From Deltaproteobacteria bacterium (lineage in GTDB: Bacteria; Desulfobacterota; Syntrophia; Syntrophales; UBA5619), in assembly GCA_026388365.1 (NCBI GenBank), contig JAPLJW010000187.1, positions 1 to 11,920 on the forward strand: a DNA stretch of 11,920 nt. Reading direction: 5' to 3'. Within the stretch, counting starts at the first letter, position 1, and each line of letters begins with the position of its first letter. Below the pieces are notes generated by a model. That model was not told the origin of the DNA, did not search any database, and worked only from the letters and a program-made list of their open reading frames with translations. Made by a program: the position numbers and the translations under genes. This document shows positions 6,386 to 11,920 of this stretch, piece after piece.

Positions 6386-8194
6386 TCAGGAGGCGAAGGC
6401 CTCGTCGGCGATCTCCATCATGGAAAGGTCTCCGCTCTTGATCGCCTTGGCCGCCGCATCCACCTCGGGCAGCACGTGCTTGATGAAGTACCGGGCCGAG
6501 GCGACCTTCCCCTCGTAGAAGGCCCGATCGGCGCCGCCGCCGTCCGGGGCGGCGAGCTTTTCCTGCGCCACGCCCGCCTGCCAGAGGAGCATCCACGCCA
6601 TGACGACCTGCCCCATGAGCATCAGGAAAGGGGTGGCGTTCACCACGGGGATCATGAACTTCCCCGCCTTCCCGCTCGCGGCGAAGAGCATCGCAACCTC
6701 GGCCAGCGTGTTCATCGCGGTCTGGACGTCGGGGGCCAGATCCGGCAGGACCGCCTGATATTTGCCGACCGTCCCGCCCATCTCGCCCAGCAGGGTCATG
6801 AAATACATCCCCCTTTTCAGGCCGAGCTTGCGGCCCACCAGGTCGAGCGCCTGGATGCCGTTGGCCCCCTCGTAGATGGAGCAGATCTTCTCGTCGCGTA
6901 GGAATTGCTCCACCGGGTATTCGGAGCAGTAGCCGTACCCGCCGTAGATCTGGATCGCCGTCTCCGTCACCCGGAAGCCCATGTCGGAGCAGTAGGCCTT
7001 GCAGATCGGGGTGAGGACCTCCAGAAAGCCGTTCCATTTCTCCTGCTCCGCTTCGTCCGCAGCCGCCCGGATCCGATCCCCGCAAAGGGCGCAGAAATAG
7101 AGCAGTGCGCGGAAGCCGTCCGTGTGCGCCTTCATCCAGAGGAGCATCCGCCGCACGTCGGGGTGCCGGATGATCGGCACCCGGGGGGCTTCGGGGTTTT
7201 TCATCTCCTCGAGCGACGAGCCCTGGAGACGCTCCCTGGCGTACTTCAGCGCGTGGAGGTAGGCGATGGAGGCGCTGGAGAGGGACTGGAGCCCCACGCC
7301 GATCCGGGCCTCGTTCATCATCTGAAACATCACCTTCATCCCCTGGCGCTCCATGCCCAGGATCTCCGCGTAGCAGTCGCCGTTGTCCCCCAGGTTCATC
7401 ACACAGGTGGCCGAACCGTGGAGCCCCATCTTCTCCTCGATCTTTCCGATCGCGTAGTCGTTGCGTTTACCCAGCGTCCCGTCGTCATGGACGAGGTACT
7501 TGGGAACGAGGAAGATCGAGATCCCGCCCGTTCCGGGAGGATCCCCCTCGATCCGGGCGAGGACCGGGTGGATGATGTTTTCCATCAGGTCGCTGTCCGC
7601 CGCCGTGATGAACTGCTTCGTCCCCTGGAGGCGGAACGTCCCGTCGGGCTGCCGGAAGGCCCGGGTTTTGAGATTCCCGACGTCGGTGCCGGCCCCCGGC
7701 TCCGTCAGCGCCATCGTCCCGCCCCAGACGGCCTCCTGCATCTTCGGAAGGTATCGCTTTTTCTGCGCCTCGGTTCCGTACACCTCGATCAGGTGGGCGG
7801 CCCCTTCGGTCAGCGTGAAGTAGATCAAGAAGCCGGGGTTGTGGATGAACCACTCCTTGGCTGCCGCGGTCACGACGTGAGGAAAGCCCTGGCCTCCCTC
7901 CGCCGCTTCGACGCTCATCGTTGCCCAGCCCCCTCCCCGGTAGAGTTCCGCGGGGCGGTGATAGCATTTCGGGACTTTGACATTCCCGTCCTCCAGGCGG
8001 CACCCCGCCCGGTCCCCCTCGGCGAGGCAGGGAAAGATGACGTCCGTGGCGAATTTTTCCGCCTCGTTCAGGGCCATGTCGAACATGTCCCGTGAAAAGT
8101 CGGCATAGAGCGGCGCCTTGCAGAGTTCCTCGACGTTCAGCATCTCATAAAGCACGAATTTCTGATCCCTCGGATCGATGATCAAGCTGGCCAT
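6386..8194 (-). CDS. Acyl-CoA dehydrogenase, 602 aa, with C-terminal extension domain
   Basis: Predicted to catalyse alpha,beta-dehydrogenation of an acyl-CoA with FAD, passing electrons to an electron-transfer flavoprotein. It has the same long architecture as the enzyme at 416-2221: MALTEPGAGTDVG (161-173) opens the beta domain, IYGGYGYCSEYPVEQFLRD lies in the C-terminal helical domain, and an extra segment covers about 470-590. The catalytic glutamate is E442 in CSIYEGANGIQ. The shared PLYADF/PCFADH opening, VMFQMMNEAR/YMFQMMNEAR and the matching length show the two are paralogues, but many positions differ, so different substrates are likely. The opposite-strand Shine-Dalgarno site (AAGGAG at 8208-8203) lies 8 bases before the ATG. 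It is the last gene of the minus-strand series, 164 bases after the crotonase gene, and may have its own promoter, although none stands out. Confidence 0.93.
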   Translation of the reverse strand: MASLIIDPRDQKFVLYEMLNVEELCKAPLYADFSRDMFDMALNEAEKFATDVIFPCLAEGDRAGCRLEDGNVKVPKCYHRPAELYRGGGWATMSVEAAEGGQGFPHVVTAAAKEWFIHNPGFLIYFTLTEGAAHLIEVYGTEAQKKRYLPKMQEAVWGGTMALTEPGAGTDVGNLKTRAFRQPDGTFRLQGTKQFITAADSDLMENIIHPVLARIEGDPPGTGGISIFLVPKYLVHDDGTLGKRNDYAIGKIEEKMGLHGSATCVMNLGDNGDCYAEILGMERQGMKVMFQMMNEARIGVGLQSLSSASIAYLHALKYARERLQGSSLEEMKNPEAPRVPIIRHPDVRRMLLWMKAHTDGFRALLYFCALCGDRIRAAADEAEQEKWNGFLEVLTPICKAYCSDMGFRVTETAIQIYGGYGYCSEYPVEQFLRDEKICSIYEGANGIQALDLVGRKLGLKRGMYFMTLLGEMGGTVGKYQAVLPDLAPDVQTAMNTLAEVAMLFAASGKAGKFMIPVVNATPFLMLMGQVVMAWMLLWQAGVAQEKLAAPDGGGADRAFYEGKVASARYFIKHVLPEVDAAAKAIKSGDLSMMEIADEAFAS

Positions 8195-8290
8195 AACCGT
8201 AACTCCTTTCTTTAGCGGGTTGCAATCAACCGTCGCGGGTCACAGGTGCACCCCGACCGATTTTTTCAACATGCGGTTAGCCGCATCCCT

Positions 8291-8322
8291 CATCTCGTCC
8301 CAAGCTTGTCGAAGGACGGTTC
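8291..8322. repeat. Fragment of a common dispersed intergenic repeat
   Basis: CCCAAGCTTGTCGAAGGAC resembles the well-known dispersed motif GAGC(T/C)TGTCGAAGGAC, whose translation (PSLSKDG) recurs in many genomes. It lies in the 164-bp gap between the crotonase and the 602-residue dehydrogenase genes, near a short hairpin ATGCGG-TTAG-CCGCAT (8272-8287). No function can be assigned. Confidence 0.35.
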
Positions 8323-8358
8323 CCCGGACGGAAGGCTGACCCTGCGTTCATTTGGGGG

Positions 8359-9159
8359 TCACCGCCCCTTGAAGGCCGGCTGCCGCTTCTCCAGGAAGGC
8401 CGCGACGGCCTCCATCATGTCCTCGTTGGGAATGAGCGCGGCGTTCTTCTGGGCGACGTAGGCGAGCCCCGGGTGGATGCCGTTGTCGCGGCCGTGGAGG
8501 ATCGTATCCTTCACCCCCTGGACGGCGAGCGGCGGGAGACCGGCGATCCCGTCGGCGAGCCGCTTTGCCTCCGCGAGGAGGTCCTCCCGGTCCTCGCAAA
8601 GGTGGGTGATGAACCCCATCTTCAGGGCCTCCTCCGCGGTGAAGTCCCGGCCGGTGAGGGCCAGTTCCCGGCTCCAGCCGTGGCCGATAATCGTCGGCAG
8701 GCGCTGGAGGGTCCCGACGTCGGCGACGATCCCGAGCCGCGTTTCCCGGATTGAGAAGACCGCGTCCCGCGAGGCCAGCCGGATGTCGCAGGCGGACAGG
8801 AGATCTACCCCGCCGCCGATGCAGGGACCGTGCACCGCGGCGATGACCGGCTTCCGGCAGCGCTCGATCGCGTTCATCCCCGCCTGAAGTCCGAGGATCT
8901 TTTTCCGCAGCCATTCCCGGTACGACGCCGAGCCGTCGCCGAGGAGGGATGCCGCGGCGACCAGGTCGAGACCCGCGGTGAACATCTTCCCCTCCGCCCG
9001 GATGACAACCGCCCGGACCTCCGGGTCGTCGTCGAAGGCTCCGAAGAGCTCCGCCAGCTCCGCGAAGAATTCCCAGGTCATCGCGTTGCGCTTCTCCGGC
9101 CGGTTCAGGATCAGCCAGGTCACGACCCCCTCTTTTTCGATCTTGAAGCTGCTTTCCAT
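8359..9159 (-). CDS. Enoyl-CoA hydratase/isomerase family; probable delta3,5-delta2,4-dienoyl-CoA isomerase
   Basis: A 266-residue crotonase-fold protein. The oxyanion-hole segments are visible as GKMFTAGLDL (57-66) and HGPCIGGGVDLLSACDIR (110-127). Three acidic residues, D119 (GGGVD), E139 (SIRE) and D147 (VADVG), match D176, E196 and D204 of rat dienoyl-CoA isomerase in context and exact spacing (20 and 8 residues). The following VADVGTLQRLPTIIG is also typical of that group rather than of plain hydratases, which carry a glutamate pair. Such isomerases shift conjugated double bonds during breakdown of odd-positioned unsaturated acyl-CoAs. GAGGTGA lies just before the ATG and overlaps the stop of the family III CoA-transferase gene, 9 bases upstream, so translation of the pair is probably coupled. 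The assignment rests on motif comparison from memory; another dienoyl-CoA substrate, including a cyclic one, is possible. Confidence 0.85.
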   Translation of the reverse strand: MESSFKIEKEGVVTWLILNRPEKRNAMTWEFFAELAELFGAFDDDPEVRAVVIRAEGKMFTAGLDLVAAASLLGDGSASYREWLRKKILGLQAGMNAIERCRKPVIAAVHGPCIGGGVDLLSACDIRLASRDAVFSIRETRLGIVADVGTLQRLPTIIGHGWSRELALTGRDFTAEEALKMGFITHLCEDREDLLAEAKRLADGIAGLPPLAVQGVKDTILHGRDNGIHPGLAYVAQKNAALIPNEDMMEAVAAFLEKRQPAFKGR

Positions 9160-9168
9160 GGATTCACC

Positions 9169-10350
9169 TCAACGAAAAAGTCCCGTCTTCTCGAAATCGT
9201 CGATCTCCTCATCCCGGTAGCCGAGGCCGAGGAGAATCTCCCGGGTATGCACCCCCGAGGCGACCCCGGCCGGGCCGTACACCGGCGGTGTGGCCGAATA
9301 GCGGATCGGGTGGCCGGGCTGCCGGACCGTCCCGCCACCGGGCAGGTCCACCTCGACGATCATCCCCCGCGCCCGCACCTGTTCGTCGTTCAGGGCCTCC
9401 CCGAGCGACAGGACCGGCTCCACGCAGGCGTCCACCTTGGTGAAGAGGGCCATCCATTCGTCCCGCGTCCGCGTTTTGAGCGCCTCTCGAACCTTCTCCT
9501 TGACGCGGGGCAGATCCGGAGGGATGACGCCGCCGGCGATCAGGCCGGGCAGGCCGATCGTTTCGCAGAAGGCAGCGAAAAACTGCGGCTCCAGACCGCC
9601 GAAGCTGAGATGCTTTCCGTCTTTCGTCTCGTAGAAATCGTATAGCGATCCGCCGTTGAGGACCCCCTCCTCGCAGCAGGTCTCGGTGCCGTCCACCATG
9701 TAGGCCGCGGCGGACAGGGCGTTGAAGGCAACGGCGCCGTCGGTCATCGAGACATCGACATGCTGCCCTTGGCCGGTCGCCTGCCGGTGGATCACGGCGG
9801 CCAGGATGCCGATCACCGCATGGTTCGACCCCGAGGCGACGTCGGCGATCTGGATCCCCGCGAGACACGGGCCGGTCTCCTTCCGTCCCGAGTAGGAGAT
9901 GATCCCGGAACGGGCGAGGTAGTTGATGTCGTGGCCCGCCCGGTTCTTCATCGGCCCGGTCTGGCCGTAGCCGGTGAGCGAGCAGTAGATCAGCGCCGGG
10001 TTCGCCGTCTTGAGCGATTCATAGTCCAGTCCGAGCTTCCCCATGACGCCGGGGCGGAACTGTTCGATCACGATGTCGTAGCCGGCCACGAGACGCCGGA
10101 CGATGGCGGCTGCCCGGGGATCCTTGAGGTTGAGCGCCATGCAGCGCTTCCCCCGGCCAAGGTAGGCGAGCGCGCAGGAGAGGTCCGTGCCGGGAAGGAA
10201 GGGGGGCAGGAACGCAGCTAAATCCGGCCTTGTGCCGGAAACAATGCGCAGCACGTCCGCCCCGAGGTCCGCGAGCGTCATCGTCGCGTACGGCCCCGGC
10301 AGCAGCGTCGTGAAATCGAGGATCTTCAGCCCCTTCAACGGTCCGGCCAT
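9169..10350 (-). CDS. CaiB/BaiF family III protein, probable alpha-methylacyl-CoA racemase-like, 393 aa
   Basis: A family III CoA-transferase fold; members either move CoA between acids or epimerise 2-methylacyl-CoAs. The N-terminal LKILDFTTLLPGPYATMTLADLGADVLRI is the family signature. H140 in GHDINYLARSGI and D170 in IADVASGS are 30 residues apart, as are the catalytic pair H122/D152 of human alpha-methylacyl-CoA racemase, and GHDINYLA-SG is nearly identical to the racemase motif. CVEPVLSLGEA in the C-terminal part also fits that subfamily. Classical transferases use an aspartate nucleophile in a different context. ATG 10350 is preferred because AGAGGGG precedes it; an upstream in-frame TTG (10377) lacks a better site. 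The gene is coupled to the dienoyl-CoA isomerase-like gene after it, pointing to inversion of a methyl-branched centre during acyl-CoA oxidation. A transferase role cannot be excluded. Confidence 0.87.
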   Translation of the reverse strand: MAGPLKGLKILDFTTLLPGPYATMTLADLGADVLRIVSGTRPDLAAFLPPFLPGTDLSCALAYLGRGKRCMALNLKDPRAAAIVRRLVAGYDIVIEQFRPGVMGKLGLDYESLKTANPALIYCSLTGYGQTGPMKNRAGHDINYLARSGIISYSGRKETGPCLAGIQIADVASGSNHAVIGILAAVIHRQATGQGQHVDVSMTDGAVAFNALSAAAYMVDGTETCCEEGVLNGGSLYDFYETKDGKHLSFGGLEPQFFAAFCETIGLPGLIAGGVIPPDLPRVKEKVREALKTRTRDEWMALFTKVDACVEPVLSLGEALNDEQVRARGMIVEVDLPGGGTVRQPGHPIRYSATPPVYGPAGVASGVHTREILLGLGYRDEEIDDFEKTGLFR

Positions 10351-10390
10351 TTCATCCCCTCTTTTCTCCAAAATCAACCAAGCTGCTCGT

Positions 10391-10543
10391 CAATGTGTCT
10401 TTACCGGGGCACATTGGAGATTTTTTCGGGCACCATGCCGCCGCAGCGGAGCGCCCGCCGGGAAAACTGTCTGAGCGCGCAGCGCGAGTTTTTTCCCGGC
10501 AGCGAAGCGAGCAGCTATGGGGTCGGAAAAAGGTCCGCACCCC
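10391..10543. repeat. Cluster of tandem inverted repeats in the operon gap (REP/BIME-like)
   Basis: The 222-bp gap between two minus-strand genes holds several hairpins. CAATGTG (10391-10397) pairs with CACATTG (10410-10416). GCCGGGAAAA (10457-10466) pairs perfectly over 10 bp with TTTTCCCGGC (10491-10500) and encloses a GCGC-rich inner hairpin (GAGCGCGCAGCGCGAG). GGGGTCGG (10519-10526) pairs with CCG-C-ACCCC (10535-10543), with one bulged base. A motif of the form GCAGCGAAGCGAGCAG lies between the last two. On the transcribed minus strand none is followed by a U-tract, so they look like REP/BIME-type structures rather than terminators. They could protect the upstream mRNA or lower expression of the following genes. 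Confidence 0.6.
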
Positions 10544-10572
10544 GTTGAAGACAATTTGCCGTACCGCCCTCC

Positions 10573-11715
10573 CTACAGCCCCATGAACCGCGCGGCGATC
10601 GTCTTCATGATCTCGTTGGTGCCGGCGAAGATCCGGGTGACGCGGATATCCCGCCAGGCGCGGGCGATCGGGTACTCCTCGCAGTAGCCGTATCCGCCGA
10701 AGAGCTGCAGGCAGCGGTCGGCGACGCGCGATGCCATCTCCGTCGTCCAGTACTTCGCCATCGAGACGTCGACAACGATGTTCTTCCCCTCCATGTGGTC
10801 GGCGATCAGCTTGTCGACAAAGGTCCGCCCCAGCCGCGCCTCGGTGGCCATCTCGACGATTTCGAACTGGGTGTTCTGGAACTTGCTCAGCGGCCGGCCA
10901 AAGGCGGTTCTCTCCTTGCAGTACTGGATCGTGATCTCCAGCATGTACTCGGCTGCCGCCACGGCGCCGATCGCACAGACAAGCCGCTCCTGCGCGAGCT
11001 TGATCATGAGCTTCAGGAAGCCCGTCCCCTTGTCGCCGAGGCGGTTCGCCTTCGGAATCCGGCAGTCGGTGAAATAGAGCTCCGCCGTGTCCTGGCTGTG
11101 CCAGCCGATTTTCTTGATCTGCTTCCCCTTCTCGAAGCCGGGGGTTCCCGCCTCGACGAGGTAGAGGTCGACCGCGGCATGGGGATTCTCCGCGCCGGGA
11201 TCGCGGGCGGCGATCACGAGGAGGTCGCAGTTGATCCCGTTGCTGATGAAGGTCTTCTGGCCGTTGAGCACGATCTCGTCGCCCTGTTCCACGGCCGTTG
11301 TTTTCATCCCGGCGAGGTCGCTCCCCGCGTTCGGCTCCGTCATCGCGATGGCCGTGATGATGTCGCCGGAGATGCAGCCGGGGAGGTACTTGTGCTTCTG
11401 CTCCTCGGAGGCGAAGGCGACGATGTAGGGGACGATGATGTCGCTGTGGAGCGGGGCGGCGAGGCCCGAAGAGTTCGTCCGGGTCATCTCCTCCGTCACG
11501 ATGACGGAGTAGAGGAAGTCCGCCCCCAGGCCGCCGTACTCCTCGGGGACACATGTCGCGAGGAAACCCTGCTCCCCCATCTTCTTCCAGGCCTCCCGGG
11601 GGACGATTCCCGCCTCCTCCCACTCCTCGATGTGGGGGACGATCTCTTTTGCGAGGTAACGCCGGAGCGCATCCCGGAACATCCGGTGTTCATCGGTATA
11701 TTGCAGAATTTCCAT
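10573..11715 (-). CDS. Acyl-CoA dehydrogenase, LCAD/isovaleryl-CoA dehydrogenase-like, 380 aa
   Basis: A standard-length acyl-CoA dehydrogenase: N-terminal helices (about 5-120), the beta-domain entry IAMTEPNAGSDLAGMKT (123-139), NGQKTFISNG (151-160) and the C-terminal helices with RTAFGRPLSKFQ (269-280) and QLFGGYGYCEEYPIARAWRD (337-356). In most family members the catalytic glutamate lies in a Y-E-G-T motif, but here the segment is RIFAGTNEIMK with alanine (A364). Long-chain and isovaleryl-CoA dehydrogenases also lack it there and use a glutamate from an earlier helix in an (Q/L)ERL(V/L) motif. The matching AQERLVCA is present with E243, so activity is probably retained with a preference for long or branched substrates. 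ATG 11715 follows a GAGGAGA that overlaps the thiolase stop, 10 bases upstream, so the two genes are cotranscribed. Confidence 0.92.
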   Translation of the reverse strand: MEILQYTDEHRMFRDALRRYLAKEIVPHIEEWEEAGIVPREAWKKMGEQGFLATCVPEEYGGLGADFLYSVIVTEEMTRTNSSGLAAPLHSDIIVPYIVAFASEEQKHKYLPGCISGDIITAIAMTEPNAGSDLAGMKTTAVEQGDEIVLNGQKTFISNGINCDLLVIAARDPGAENPHAAVDLYLVEAGTPGFEKGKQIKKIGWHSQDTAELYFTDCRIPKANRLGDKGTGFLKLMIKLAQERLVCAIGAVAAAEYMLEITIQYCKERTAFGRPLSKFQNTQFEIVEMATEARLGRTFVDKLIADHMEGKNIVVDVSMAKYWTTEMASRVADRCLQLFGGYGYCEEYPIARAWRDIRVTRIFAGTNEIMKTIAARFMGL

Positions 11716-11725
11716 GCTCTTCTCC

Positions 11726-11920
11726 TCAGTTCTCGTAGCGCCCGACGATGGAGATCGCGCAGACGTTCTGGTGCGGGAAGCCGCCCAGGTTGTGCGTGAG
11801 CCCGTAGCGGGGGTTCTTGAGCTGCCGCTCCCCGGCCCTCCCCAGGAGCTGGAGGTACATCTCGTAGATCATCCGGAGGCCGGAGGCCCCGATCGGGTGG
11901 CCGAAGCACTTGAGGCCGCC
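11726..11920 (-). CDS. Thiolase (SCP2/SCPx-like acyl-CoA thiolase), C-terminal 64 residues
   Basis: The gene enters from the right edge, so only its 3' end is visible, in frame from base 11920. It begins GGLKCFGHPIGASGLRMIYE, whose G-H-P-I-G-A-S-G carries the conserved thiolase active-site histidine. It continues QLLGRAGERQLKNPRYGLTH, close to the GEAGKRQ part of SCP2-type thiolases. The usual final C-x-G motif of biosynthetic and degradative thiolases is absent; the segment reads HNLGGFPHQNVCAISIVG. SCP2-type enzymes also lack that cysteine and take it from an earlier HDCF motif outside this window. Thiolytic cleavage of 3-ketoacyl-CoA, possibly 2-methyl-branched, is the likely role; a Claisen-type or non-catalytic function cannot be excluded from this piece. 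Its TGA overlaps the Shine-Dalgarno site of the dehydrogenase that follows. Confidence 0.85.
   Translation of the reverse strand, partial: GGLKCFGHPIGASGLRMIYEMYLQLLGRAGERQLKNPRYGLTHNLGGFPHQNVCAISIVGRYEN

Noticed and set aside
6905..8095. Plus-strand open frame of 396 codons opposite the 602-aa dehydrogenase
   Set aside because: Antisense shadow of a conserved gene, with low-complexity composition and no family resemblance.
10391..10426. Hairpin CAATGTG/CACATTG followed by GAGATTTTTT as a plus-strand terminator
   Set aside because: It has a T-tract on the plus strand, but no plus-strand gene lies upstream and the loop is 12 bases; it is more likely part of the repeat cluster.

Overview
The window is GC-rich bacterial DNA with strong Shine-Dalgarno sites (AAGGAGG, GAGGAG) and tightly packed genes. 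It is dominated by acyl-CoA chemistry: three acyl-CoA dehydrogenases, a family III CoA-transferase/racemase-type enzyme, a crotonase and a thiolase end. Several acyl-CoA dehydrogenase paralogues together with palindromic intergenic repeats suggest an anaerobic fatty-acid or hydrocarbon degrader of the Desulfobacterota/Syntrophales kind. That placement is inferred from gene content, since no rRNA or marker gene is present.

Left part, plus strand (1-2221): the 3' end of an FAD-dependent oxidoreductase is followed, with its stop codon overlapping the next Shine-Dalgarno site, by a 601-residue acyl-CoA dehydrogenase.

Middle part, plus strand (2222-6111): this looks like an accessory segment of mixed origin. 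It starts with a decayed small membrane-protein gene, interrupted by a 121-bp MITE-like element with a 5-bp target duplication. Next come an eight-cysteine DUF2284 protein, an MFS transporter with a near-consensus sigma-70 promoter and codon use unlike its neighbours, and a divergent SLC13/DASS-type anion transporter.

Right part, minus strand (6386-11920), in transcription order: thiolase (only its end is in the window), an LCAD/isovaleryl-type acyl-CoA dehydrogenase, a gap of tandem hairpins, an alpha-methylacyl-CoA racemase-like family III protein, a dienoyl-CoA isomerase-like crotonase, and a second ~600-residue acyl-CoA dehydrogenase. The set resembles beta-oxidation of 2-methyl-branched or unsaturated acyl-CoAs: racemase for the methyl centre, isomerase for double bonds, dehydrogenases for the first oxidation and an SCP2-like thiolase for cleavage. 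A hydratase and a 3-hydroxyacyl-CoA dehydrogenase are not in the window. The two arms converge at 6112-6385, where a degenerate palindromic repeat lies.

I saw no CRISPR array, tRNA, rRNA, recognisable transposase or defence system. The most unusual structure is the MITE insertion: removing it together with one copy of the target duplication restores an open reading frame that runs into the start of the DUF2284 gene.
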